A stretch of DNA of 19,220 nucleotides. Origin: CAZSNT01 sp964607765 (GTDB taxonomy: Bacteria > Verrucomicrobiota > Lentisphaeria > Oligosphaerales > JABHEG01). How positions within the stretch are numbered: position 1 is the first letter of the stretch; each line of letters opens with the position of its first letter. Positions 7,977-16,631 of the stretch are shown one piece after another. Both the position numbers and the translations under genes were made by a program. The stretch lies in the NCBI GenBank assembly GCA_964607765.1, contig CAZSNT010000184.1, positions 1 to 19,220 on the forward strand. The letters run 5' to 3'. The notes beneath the pieces were generated by a model that saw only the letters and a program-made list of their open reading frames with translations, did not search any database and was not told where the DNA came from.

Positions 7977-10900
7977 CTACTCGACGCGGCGGAACCCCAC
8001 CGCGTTCAGGAACAGATTGCGGTCTGCATCCTCGCGCCACAGGTCGTTCGTGTAGGCGACTGTCAACCGGTGCTGACCTGTTCCCAGGCGGATTTGCCCG
8101 ACCGGGAACGCTGCCGGCGTACTGTTTGCGATTTCGACTTCACCCACTGCGTGGCCGTCCACGGCGAGTGCGGCAATGGCGTAGGTGCCTTCGGCCGGGT
8201 CCGACCGCGCGCGAATGAACGCGTCATAGACACCGGCTTTCACGCAGTCGAACTGCGCTGACACCGTGCCCGCCGCAACAAGCGACAGCTGTTTGGCGGT
8301 CTTGCGGAAGTAGGGAATCTCACCAACCGGCTCGATCGCATCGGGCAGGATCCACTCCGGCTCCGGCGCCGGCATGGCGAAGCTGGCGCCGAGATTGGCG
8401 AGAAGCGCGGATGCGTAGCGATCGGCACGCGCCGCGTTCTTCTTGTTGCGATCCCAGCGGATCAGGTCGACAACCACGCGGCAGCCGGCTCCGCCACGTT
8501 GGCCGCCTGCCTGCGCTACCGCCACCGCCGGCGGGCGCGTGAGCAACGCCACACCGTCGGTCCGCAGCGGCGCACGGCCGAGAACCAGCGCGTCCAGGAA
8601 CAGGTTGCGATCCTCGTCCGCGCTGCTCTGATCGTTGACAAACGCGGCGGACAGCCGGAACTCGCCCTGCGGCAGCGGCACGACAGTCGGATAGCTCCGA
8701 CGCTCTGCCTGCGCCAAGGCGACCCGGGCCTGCGCCTCACCGTTCACGGCCAGCACAACCGTTGGGAAGACGCCGCCCAGCGACGATCCGCCGGCCACCA
8801 CGTCCACACGGTAGAGCCCCGCTTCCTGCACGGTCGCGCTGATCGTGCCTTTGCCGGTCGTGGCGAAATTGACACCTGTGCCATCGTCGGCTTTGAGTAC
8901 AATGTGGCCTTCCAGCGTCATGTGTTCGGCTTCCAGCCGGCGGCCGCTGGTCTCGCGCTCCGAGGCGGGCGCCAGGCAGTGGTCGATGATCGTGGGGTCC
9001 GGCGCGAACCCGCGCATCCACTGCCTGCCGCTCGGGGCGCCTGCATAGGTCAAATCCTCGCGCAACACGGCAGTGAAGACGGGGTGCGCCTCGTCAGCCT
9101 TCACCACCGGCCCGCGTGCCGGCACCAACGTCATGCCGTCCAGCCCGAGCGCGCTCTTGAGTGCCGTGAAAGCACCCGGGGTCGGGGCGTGCCAATACAC
9201 GGTGCGGGGCGCGTTGCCCGGGGCCGCAGCGAACTCTCTCACACATCGACGCCACACGGCCGTTGGGCCGGCGCCGTGGACGAGCAGCACCGACGCGTTG
9301 CGCAGCCGCGCTGCTGGTGTGTCAGCATCCACCCGCTCAGCCGATACACCGAGCCGTGCGAGCCTGTCGGCGAACCCGGCGCTCTCCGTCAGCAACAGCG
9401 TCGGCGCCGCCGGAACGGGCACGGCGCGATCGGCCAGGCAGCGGATGGCATTGCGCAGCAGCAGCCGCGCCGCCGGCTCGACTGTCAGCTTTGTGCCCAC
9501 CAACGCCTGGCAGAGCAGGGCTGTGCCGCGCCCCACTTTGACCTCGGCCATCGCCGCCTGGGCCAGGGACTGTTCGCCGCCCGAAACGATGTAGGACCGG
9601 GCGCCGTTACGACCGGGTCGACGCAACTCGCGACGCGATACATAGTGGTCCGGGCGCCAGAACTTCAGGTCGTCAGGGTCCAGGTTGGCGAGCAACTCCG
9701 CGGGCGCCGTGCTCGGGAACGTCATGGTTGAGGCGTGCGGCACGAGGGCCGCGCCGAACGGCAGGTCCTGCATGGACTCCTGTTCCAGCACGAGCATGCG
9801 TCCACCCGCCTGCAGGAACTGGCGGAGCGGCCCGTTCCCGGGCTGTGCCCGGCCAATGACAGCACTTTCCTGCCGCTCGCTCCTCGCAGCACGAAACGTC
9901 TTGGGCGCGACGAGGAGGATGTCGCTTGTGACGTCTGCGCTCGCCAGAGCCTCGAGCGAGTCGATGCGCGTGGCAGTGAGTTGGGTTTGTGTCGTGTCCA
10001 GCGTGTTGCGCGGGTCGTAGAGCAGCAGGCGCGTTCCCTCGGGCGGTGCGACGGGCTGCAGCGGGTACACACGCAGCGTGGTGGTCGTCGTGTGCCGGAC
10101 GTTACCGTTGGCGGACAGGCGGCACGTCAGCGGCACGCCCCGAACACCTGTCGTTGCGGGGAGTTGGAGCTGTACGGTGGCCTTCCGGTATGTGGCCGGT
10201 TCGAGCTGGTGCACCTGCAACGTGCCTTCCGGGCGCCCGTCAAGGAAGCACTGCAGTTCCAGGCGCAGCGGCCTGACGCTGTCGTTAAACACGTCGAACG
10301 TGCGCGTGATCCGCTCGCCGCTGAAATAGCGCGTGCAGACTTCGCGCGGAAAGGCTGCCACCGGTTCGTACGCCGCCTTCTGCGCCTGGTACAGCACGCC
10401 GTCCACGTCAATCCGCCCGCCCGTGCCGGCGATTGTCCACGGACAGAGCCCCGACACCCCGGCACGGCGATAGGCCTGCGTCTGGTATGTCCAGGCGAGC
10501 GCCTGGGCCTCGCGGTGATACCGAATTCGGTCGGTATAGACGAGATCGCCGAAAAACACGCTGCCCGGAGAGTAGTCCTGGTACGGCACCCACAGGTACT
10601 CGCCGATGTAGAGCGGCTTCTGCCGGGTCCAGCGGAATCGTTTCCGGCGACTGCCCAGCAGCTCGCCGCCCGTGCCCGTCACTACGGTGCGATCCAGCCA
10701 GTCAGCGGTGTTCGGGTAATCGGTGTTCGCCGGCATCTCGTGCGGGTAGTGCAGGCCGATGACGTCAGCCGCGCCTTTCGGGTCGTGATCGGACTCGAAA
10801 GTGATGAGGTGTGCAGGATCCATGGCACGCACGAACGCGCCGAGCTCGGCCAGTCTCTGTTCCGCATCGGGATTGTGCCGGGACGCGCCGCAGTGCAGCA

Positions 10901-12173
10901 GCTCGTTCTCGATGCTCCACATGACCAGGCACGCGTGATTGCGGTCGCGCCGCACCATGCCGGCCAGGTGATCGCGCACGTTCTGCCAGAACCGGTCATC
11001 GTTGAATGCGTACGTTCCTGTGCCGTCGCACCAGAGCGCGCCTTCCTCGATGATCATGATGCCCACCTCATCGGCTTGCTCGAGCCACTTGCGCTGCCAC
11101 GGCTGCGTGTGAAGGCGGAATGCGACGTTGTTGCCGTCCTTCATAGTCTGCAGCGCGGAACGGACCTGCTCCGCGGTCTGGTCATTGGTGGCAGGCCAGC
11201 CGCTGGTAGCGAGCAGGTGCCGCTTGACGCCGTTGAGCACGAAACTGCTGCCCTCCGCCCAAAGCTCACGGAACCCGAACCGCTCGACGCACACGTCGGC
11301 AGGCGGCTGATCGGGCGCTGTGCGCAGCGTCAGCTCGAGCTGGTACAGATGCGGATCCTCGGGCGACCAGTAGCGTGCGTTGGGGAAGGGCACGGACAGC
11401 GTCCAGCCCGCATCGGCGGACACGGACACCGCGGGAAGCTCGAGCACCGTCTTGCCCGCGTCGAGCACCACGCCGGAGACTGTGCCCTGGACCGCAGCCC
11501 CCGCCACGCCGCCGCTCACGCTGAGCTGCCCGTTACGCACGGACGTGTCAATGACGGCCTCGTCCAGGTACACGGCGGGCCGGGCGCGGAGTTCCGCGTC
11601 GTCCCAGATGCCGTAATACGCGTAGTGGCCGCCAATCGGCGCCAGGAGCTTGCCGCGCAGGACGCTGTCCCGGCGCAGGTCGCCGCCGGCTGTTTCGGGC
11701 AGTTGGTAGCCGTCCGCAAACGTCGCGCCCCAATCCTGGCAGCAGACGTCAACCCGGCTCGGCGTGCCGGGTTTCAGAACGTGTGTGAGCTCGATCTCAA
11801 ACGGTGTCCAGCCCTCGAACTGTTCGCCGATGAACCGGCCGTCGACGAACACGCGCGGATGGTAGCGCGCGCCGCTCAGATACAGGAAAACGCGGTTGCC
11901 CTGCCAATCCGCGGGCACGGTCACCTGGCGACGGAACCAGCCGAATCGGCTGCCGCCCTCCGCGTTGCTGCGCGCCAGCTTCGGCACGGTGACTGACTGC
12001 CATTCCACGTCCGGCCCGGGCAGCTCGGCGGACCGCGTGACCGCCATGTCCCACGCCCCGTTCAGGGAGGAAACGGCGCGCGTGCCGGCCCAGACTGTTG
12101 CGCCGCTCACCAAGTGCAAGACGCCGAGCAACGGCGCCAGGGAGACGGCGATCGGTAGCTTTGAGCCCTGCAT
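7977..12173 (-). CDS. Exported glycoside hydrolase family 2 protein with amidotransferase-like and two Ca-type carbohydrate-binding modules
   Basis: This is a 1398-aa protein with an N-terminal signal peptide (hydrophobic 8-29). The GH2 part comprises a sugar-binding jelly roll (about 35-200), an Ig-like domain (200-305) and a TIM barrel (305-610). E424 in the WSIENE motif is the expected acid/base and E525 in LYIGEY the expected nucleophile, so the enzyme is probably active (beta-galactosidase, -mannosidase or -glucuronidase type; substrate not predictable). Residues 715-920 resemble a GATase1/beta-galactosidase-trimerisation-like fold. Two related C-terminal modules end in DEDRNLFLDA (about 1187-1196) and DADRNLFLNA (about 1382-1391), the pattern of CBM36/60-like calcium-dependent binding domains. 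The ATG at 12173 has GGGG about 8 nt upstream; a longer frame to 12389 is ruled out because it reads through the HepT remnant out of frame. Confidence 0.9.
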   Translation of the reverse strand: MQGSKLPIAVSLAPLLGVLHLVSGATVWAGTRAVSSLNGAWDMAVTRSAELPGPDVEWQSVTVPKLARSNAEGGSRFGWFRRQVTVPADWQGNRVFLYLSGARYHPRVFVDGRFIGEQFEGWTPFEIELTHVLKPGTPSRVDVCCQDWGATFADGYQLPETAGGDLRRDSVLRGKLLAPIGGHYAYYGIWDDAELRARPAVYLDEAVIDTSVRNGQLSVSGGVAGAAVQGTVSGVVLDAGKTVLELPAVSVSADAGWTLSVPFPNARYWSPEDPHLYQLELTLRTAPDQPPADVCVERFGFRELWAEGSSFVLNGVKRHLLATSGWPATNDQTAEQVRSALQTMKDGNNVAFRLHTQPWQRKWLEQADEVGIMIIEEGALWCDGTGTYAFNDDRFWQNVRDHLAGMVRRDRNHACLVMWSIENELLHCGASRHNPDAEQRLAELGAFVRAMDPAHLITFESDHDPKGAADVIGLHYPHEMPANTDYPNTADWLDRTVVTGTGGELLGSRRKRFRWTRQKPLYIGEYLWVPYQDYSPGSVFFGDLVYTDRIRYHREAQALAWTYQTQAYRRAGVSGLCPWTIAGTGGRIDVDGVLYQAQKAAYEPVAAFPREVCTRYFSGERITRTFDVFNDSVRPLRLELQCFLDGRPEGTLQVHQLEPATYRKATVQLQLPATTGVRGVPLTCRLSANGNVRHTTTTTLRVYPLQPVAPPEGTRLLLYDPRNTLDTTQTQLTATRIDSLEALASADVTSDILLVAPKTFRAARSERQESAVIGRAQPGNGPLRQFLQAGGRMLVLEQESMQDLPFGAALVPHASTMTFPSTAPAELLANLDPDDLKFWRPDHYVSRRELRRPGRNGARSYIVSGGEQSLAQAAMAEVKVGRGTALLCQALVGTKLTVEPAARLLLRNAIRCLADRAVPVPAAPTLLLTESAGFADRLARLGVSAERVDADTPAARLRNASVLLVHGAGPTAVWRRCVREFAAAPGNAPRTVYWHAPTPGAFTALKSALGLDGMTLVPARGPVVKADEAHPVFTAVLREDLTYAGAPSGRQWMRGFAPDPTIIDHCLAPASERETSGRRLEAEHMTLEGHIVLKADDGTGVNFATTGKGTISATVQEAGLYRVDVVAGGSSLGGVFPTVVLAVNGEAQARVALAQAERRSYPTVVPLPQGEFRLSAAFVNDQSSADEDRNLFLDALVLGRAPLRTDGVALLTRPPAVAVAQAGGQRGGAGCRVVVDLIRWDRNKKNAARADRYASALLANLGASFAMPAPEPEWILPDAIEPVGEIPYFRKTAKQLSLVAAGTVSAQFDCVKAGVYDAFIRARSDPAEGTYAIAALAVDGHAVGEVEIANSTPAAFPVGQIRLGTGQHRLTVAYTNDLWREDADRNLFLNAVGFRRVE

Positions 12174-12209
12174 GGGGGACCCCTTCGTATCGTGTTCATG
12201 CGGCGCTGT

Positions 12210-12232
12210 CCCCGACTGTGTGACACACGGGG
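12210..12232. promoter_or_regulatory. Hairpin in the GH2 leader
   Basis: This is an inverted repeat made of CCCCG/CGGGG and TGTGT/ACACA arms with a 1-nt loop and a 2-nt bulge. It lies 37-59 nt upstream of the GH2 start. It has no T-tract on either side, so it is not a classical intrinsic terminator; it could be an operator, an mRNA 5' structure, or chance. Confidence 0.35.
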
Positions 12233-12235
12233 AAA

Positions 12236-12385
12236 TCACGGAAGATAGCGGTCTATCCAGCGCAGATAGTCCTCGAAGTCGGTGAGATCCGACTGCAAGA
12301 TGTCGTACACGCGGTCCAGATTGATCTTGGCGTAGTGGTGGACCATCAGGTTTCCTGGCATGTCTGCGAGGGTTCTCACAATGGA
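12236..12385 (-). pseudogene. HepT-like (HEPN/DUF86) toxin remnant, C-terminal part only
   Basis: Reading the minus strand from the ATG at 12361 to the TGA at 12238-12236 gives 41 residues ending in a typical HepT C terminus: VHHY, then VYDILQ, then DFEDYL and a final RYLP. A few upstream codons in the same frame (...RTLAD, to about 12385) may also belong. HepT proteins are RNases or AMPylated toxins paired with MNT nucleotidyltransferase antitoxins; the conserved site is R-x4-H-x-Y. Here the H-x-Y is kept but the Arg is Gly, and the N-terminal two thirds are missing: the frame hits a stop 15 codons above the ATG. No MNT gene is present. It sits between the PHP gene and GH2 and is most likely a decayed toxin-antitoxin relic. 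Confidence 0.72.
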
Positions 12386-12434
12386 GCAACTATACCCACG
12401 AGATCAGGCGATACCAACGGCCGCTTGTGCCGCG

Positions 12435-15002
12435 TTACTGGCCGTGCGCAGCGTGTTTCTCCGTGATGCTGTGGTTGTGGAACACGCCTTGAGCGTGCAT
12501 GCGGTTGTGCAGTCTGCGGTGCGCAGAAGTCAGCACCAGGCGCATGCGCTGGTAGTTATCGGTCGCCGCGCGCGTGCTCACTGTGTCCAGGTACGCGAGC
12601 GCGCCCTCAATCTGGTGCAGGATCGTCAGCGCGTCGGCTGCGCTGTAGAAAGCCGAATCCTCGACGTCTATCATCACGGGTGACGAATGCGCCGCGATGA
12701 TCTCCGGCTTGTCCGCGTAGCAGCCGCGCACGAGCAGCGCCACCCAGCTCGAGCGGTCGACGGACACCTCGAAGCTGCCGGAGTCGCACTGCGGGTCGAC
12801 GTCTGCGCCGTCCACGACCTCGCCGTTGAGCACCAGCTCAACCTGGGTCATGGGCATGGTCACGCTTGCCACGTGCCAGGCCACAGCGACCGTGCCGCCG
12901 GACGCCGGCATCTCGATGCGAGCGCCGAGCGGATGCCCGTCCACGCTGACCTCCATGAGCGGCCCGTAGCTGACGAACGTCTCGGCACGCCGGACGGCAT
13001 CCATCCACTCGGCGTATGTGAATTCCCTGTCCGGCGCAATTCGGGCATACGTGCGCACGGTGCCGACCGCGGTCGCGGCGGTCATTTTGTCGGTGCCGGC
13101 GACAGCTGCCACAAGATACCCGTTGTTCAGGTAGCGGTACCAATCGGACAGCGAGTACGGATCGATGCCGCCGTACAGGTAGCCCCATGCCGTCATTTCA
13201 ATCGCGTCCGCTTCGCCTTCCACGATGGTCGCCGCGTGCTCCAGGCGCGGGTTGGGGAAATGCGGGATGACCACCACGCCGCCCTGCGCCTTGCACTGGC
13301 GTGCCCAATCGGTCAGGAGCACGTCGACCGGGTCCCCGATCGCCGCCTCGTCCGGACCGCCCGAGGTCATGGGCAGGATCATGCGCCCGTCGTAGCCCAG
13401 CAGCGAGATGTGGCCGAGCACGTGGTGCCGGTTCTCCGTCCCGACCCGGACCAGATACTCGCCATCGCCGCCGAACTGCTTGGCACCATGCACGGTCTTG
13501 CCGTCAAAGTCGCCCGCATTGGTCATCAGTTCACCCCACTGGCTGGCGAGCAGATTGACCACGTTCACGCCCTCTGCGGCGCCCTCGAGCAGCGCCGTGG
13601 TCGGCGACAGGAAATGCACGTGCGTGTCGGCGGTCACCCAGCCGTTCTCGCGCCATGGCAGGACCGTTTCGATCTCGATCACGAGTTCACGGGTGCTCGC
13701 CTCGATGGAGTGGGTCAGACGCACAGGCCGAATCTCGAAGCCTTTCGACACTTCCAGGTACACCGTGCCGTGCGGCAGGTTGACATCCGCCTCGCCGTCG
13801 ATGTAGACGCAGCGATGGACGCGGGCATGCTGGAACTCGGGGCTGTAGTCCTCGAACCAGTTCGAGTTCGGCAGGCGGTGCAGGTGCAGAGGCGGCAGGT
13901 ATTCGCCGGCCTCGCCGTGGATGTGCAGTTTCGCTGCCACGGGCTGCCCCGTCGCGCGCTCCACTATCCGGACCGTCACGCGCTGCTCCGCCGGCTTGAT
14001 GCCGCGCATGGGCCCTGCCGCGCCCGTGTCGACCAGCGCCGATACCGGGACGAGTTGGTCATTCGAGAGGTGGAAATTGGCGTCCTGGTGCGCAGAGAAC
14101 TCCACGAGCATTTCGCGCTCAGACACTGCCGGGAGCGCATTGTTGTAGCTTTCACGCCACTGCGCCTCAGGATACAGCAACCGCGGCTGCGCGGAGATCA
14201 CTACGCCCATGTCCAGCGTCACCTGCGAGAGGCTCCCGTACTCGTCAATGTTCGGGCTGAACGGTTGCCCCGACGGCAGCGAGAGCACGGCCTTGCGGCG
14301 GCGTTCCCAGCGCAGAGGGTTCACGCTCGCATTCCCCCATGATACGCCTGCCACAACAGCCGTGCCGCACACGGGTTCGAGTCGCAGCGCCACAATCTCC
14401 CGATCGGGGTGCGGGTTCTGCCAGGCCCACAGCCAGTGGAGCCAGCGTGCACGGTCGTTGCCCGTCGCGCGACGTTGCGTCCATCCCCAGCGCGCAGCCG
14501 ATTGCTGCTCCTGCCGTATCGGGATCGGTGCTGAATGCGTGACGGCTTCCGTGCAGTTTTCGCCCCAACGCGGGCACATCTCCCCAAGCTGATGTCGCCG
14601 GCGAACGGGGGCACGTTCCTCACTGCCGTCCGTATAGACGATGACATAGTCGGCAGCGTGTTCTGCCAGGTGACCGACGCCGCTGGAATGGCGGATGAAC
14701 CCCTTGTTGTCCGCTTCTGACGGCGCGACGTCCGAGGTGTGCGCAAACACCAGCCACCGTGCCTTGACGCACGGCAGACGCACCGTGCGGGGGCGACCGC
14801 CTTCAGTGATAAGAACCGGCCGAGAACCTATGTGGAACGGGAGCCCGCGGAACACACAGGCACCACGTGGTGCCGCGGCCGCGGCCTCCGCCATCTCGAG
14901 AGAGACCCCGGAGTGCGCCAGCTCTTTCCACGGCATACTGCCGCGGATGGCGCGTGACTCGAATGCCGGATGCCGCGGTCCGTCACACAGTCCCTTGATC
15001 AT
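12435..15002 (-). CDS. PHP-superfamily metallohydrolase, CehA/McbA-like
   Basis: This is an 855-aa protein. The C-terminal catalytic part (about 455-690) has the PHP-type metal ligands D459-T-H461-V-H463 (DTHVH), H531 (GHISLLGYDG), H581 (VIPHFPNP) and D638 (VAGTDK), as in CehA/McbA-type ester and amide hydrolases that cleave small carbamate or ester bonds. The long N-terminal part (1-450) is beta-rich and probably substrate-binding or structural. A beta-sandwich (about 700-770) and a helical tail follow. There is no signal peptide. The ATG at 15002 has GGAG 8 nt upstream. It is divergent from the sulfatase (96 nt apart) and heads the minus-strand cluster. Its substrate is unknown; the context suggests an acyl or carbamoyl group on a carbohydrate (inference). 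Confidence 0.85.
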   Translation of the reverse strand: MIKGLCDGPRHPAFESRAIRGSMPWKELAHSGVSLEMAEAAAAAPRGACVFRGLPFHIGSRPVLITEGGRPRTVRLPCVKARWLVFAHTSDVAPSEADNKGFIRHSSGVGHLAEHAADYVIVYTDGSEERAPVRRRHQLGEMCPRWGENCTEAVTHSAPIPIRQEQQSAARWGWTQRRATGNDRARWLHWLWAWQNPHPDREIVALRLEPVCGTAVVAGVSWGNASVNPLRWERRRKAVLSLPSGQPFSPNIDEYGSLSQVTLDMGVVISAQPRLLYPEAQWRESYNNALPAVSEREMLVEFSAHQDANFHLSNDQLVPVSALVDTGAAGPMRGIKPAEQRVTVRIVERATGQPVAAKLHIHGEAGEYLPPLHLHRLPNSNWFEDYSPEFQHARVHRCVYIDGEADVNLPHGTVYLEVSKGFEIRPVRLTHSIEASTRELVIEIETVLPWRENGWVTADTHVHFLSPTTALLEGAAEGVNVVNLLASQWGELMTNAGDFDGKTVHGAKQFGGDGEYLVRVGTENRHHVLGHISLLGYDGRMILPMTSGGPDEAAIGDPVDVLLTDWARQCKAQGGVVVIPHFPNPRLEHAATIVEGEADAIEMTAWGYLYGGIDPYSLSDWYRYLNNGYLVAAVAGTDKMTAATAVGTVRTYARIAPDREFTYAEWMDAVRRAETFVSYGPLMEVSVDGHPLGARIEMPASGGTVAVAWHVASVTMPMTQVELVLNGEVVDGADVDPQCDSGSFEVSVDRSSWVALLVRGCYADKPEIIAAHSSPVMIDVEDSAFYSAADALTILHQIEGALAYLDTVSTRAATDNYQRMRLVLTSAHRRLHNRMHAQGVFHNHSITEKHAAHGQ

Positions 15003-15098
15003 GGTCGTCTCTCCATGGAGTGAACGTGAGATCCTGTCGTCAACGTGTTACCTTTCGACCTTGTCCGCCACAAGTCAAAGACGAAGTGAGGTGTTCCC
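15003..15098. promoter_or_regulatory. Divergent promoter region between the PHP gene and the sulfatase
   Basis: These 96 nt separate two divergently transcribed genes and must hold both promoters unless transcription enters from outside. It contains a perfect 10-bp palindrome, CTCCATGGAG (15011-15020), overlapping the PHP gene's ribosome-binding site, and two direct AACGTG copies (15023-15028, 15042-15047) 19 bp apart, about two helical turns. I see no convincing -35/-10 pair. The sulfatase's GAGGTG site lies just upstream of 15099. Confidence 0.4.
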
Positions 15099-16631
15099 AT
15101 GCCAACCACGCCCAACGTCCTGTTCATCATCTCGGATCAGCACAACGCGAAAGTGCTTGGCTGCAAAGGGCACCCGGACGTGAAGACCCCGAACCTGGAC
15201 CGGTTGGCAGGGGAGGGGGTGCGGTTCGAAAACGCGGTCACGCAGAACACGATCTGCACGCCGAGCCGTGTCAGCTATCTTTCGGGACAGTATTGCCACA
15301 ATCACGGCTACTACGGTCTCAGCGGGCCGCGACCGCCGAGCCTGCCCACGTTGTTCGGACATCTTCGGCGCCACGGTTACGCCACCGCCGCCATCGGCAA
15401 GATCCACTGCCCGGAGTACTGGGTCGAGGACGACTGCGACGTGTTCCACGAGACGTGCGCGTGCAGTATCGGCGGCCGTTCCCACGCCTACGCCGCGTTC
15501 CTGCGCGAGCGGGGCAAGCTGGAACTGGAAGACCATGGTCGCATGGCGGAGTTCGGCGACCGCGGCCGCCAGAGCATGGAGGGGCGTCCGTCGCCGCTCA
15601 CCTACGAAGAGTCGCAGGAAGGCTGGATTGCGGCGACGACGATCGAGTTCATGCGGGACAGTGTCGAAGCCGGCAAGCCGTTTATCGTGCAGGCGTCACT
15701 GCCGCGTCCGCACCAGTGCACCGCGCCGAGCGAACCGTTCTGGTCAATGTACGACGGCATGGCGTTGACTATGCCCGGCAATGCGGACTACGAGATGGTC
15801 AACAAAGCCCCGCACCTGGTGGCGAGCGCGGCCCGCTGGCGCCGTGGCGACTGGACGTTGCTGGAGCCGCCGGGCTTCGAAGCGGGCCGCAAACGCAAGA
15901 TGCAGGGCTACCTGGGCGCCGTGAGTCAGGTGGACCATGCGGTCGGGCAGATGGTTGACTGGCTGGACGCAAACGGGTTGGCCGAGAACACGATCGTGGT
16001 CTATACCGCCGACCACGGCGACTACGCCTGCGAGCACGGCATCATGGAGAAGGCGCCCGGCATCTGCAGCGACGCAATCACCCGTATCCCGCACATCTGG
16101 CGCTGGCGCGGGCGCTTCCAGGCCGGCCATGTGGCAGACGAGCTTGTGGAGACGGTCGACCTGTCTACAACGGTCTGTGCTCTTGCCGGCGTTCCTGCCA
16201 TGGCCACGTCGGATGGTCGGGACATATCGCACCTGCTTCAGGGCAAGGCGGGCGAAGTCCGGGACGTGGCCGTGACCGAGTTCGCGTGGAGCCGCAGCGT
16301 GCGCAAAGGCAGGTTCCGGCTGGTCGCCTACCCGAAAGCGATGTTCGCCGAAGAGTACCCGGACGGTTTCGGTGAGCTCTACGATCTGGACGCCGACCCG
16401 TGGGAGATGAAGAACCTGTACTTCGAGCCCGATCACCAGTCGACCGTCGCGGAACTCACCAAGGACCTCCTCGACTGGCTGGTCACAACCACGCGGCCGG
16501 TGACCACACTCGGACTGCCGCCTCAGCCACCCGATCCTCAACACGTGACGCGGTATAAATGCGTCGTTGCACAAGACGGTAAGCTCAACCCGTCGCGCCT
16601 GCACGAGGTGCGCACGAAGAACTACCTGTAG
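15099..16631 (+). CDS. Sulfatase, cytoplasmic, CxPSR type
   Basis: This is a 510-aa type I sulfatase. C53 in CTPSR (53-57) is the residue converted to formylglycine; metal and sulfate ligands include D13 (SDQH), K101 and H103 (GKIHC), and D305-H306 (TADHGD). The overall length and the C-terminal strand region fit arylsulfatase and heparan N-sulfatase-like enzymes, but the substrate is not predictable. There is no signal peptide: the protein opens directly with the first strand (NVLFIISDQH). It therefore should act in the cytoplasm, where its cofactor must also be made; no sulfatase-maturing enzyme gene is in the window. The start is supported by GAGGTG 5 nt upstream. It is the only plus-strand gene and its stop overlaps the convergent URO-D gene by 10 nt. 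Confidence 0.92.
   Translation: MPTTPNVLFIISDQHNAKVLGCKGHPDVKTPNLDRLAGEGVRFENAVTQNTICTPSRVSYLSGQYCHNHGYYGLSGPRPPSLPTLFGHLRRHGYATAAIGKIHCPEYWVEDDCDVFHETCACSIGGRSHAYAAFLRERGKLELEDHGRMAEFGDRGRQSMEGRPSPLTYEESQEGWIAATTIEFMRDSVEAGKPFIVQASLPRPHQCTAPSEPFWSMYDGMALTMPGNADYEMVNKAPHLVASAARWRRGDWTLLEPPGFEAGRKRKMQGYLGAVSQVDHAVGQMVDWLDANGLAENTIVVYTADHGDYACEHGIMEKAPGICSDAITRIPHIWRWRGRFQAGHVADELVETVDLSTTVCALAGVPAMATSDGRDISHLLQGKAGEVRDVAVTEFAWSRSVRKGRFRLVAYPKAMFAEEYPDGFGELYDLDADPWEMKNLYFEPDHQSTVAELTKDLLDWLVTTTRPVTTLGLPPQPPDPQHVTRYKCVVAQDGKLNPSRLHEVRTKNYL

Noticed and set aside
12174..12434. A complete toxin gene in the gap
   Set aside because: Only the C-terminal part of a HepT-like protein is found, and the frame is closed by a stop just upstream; no MNT partner is present.
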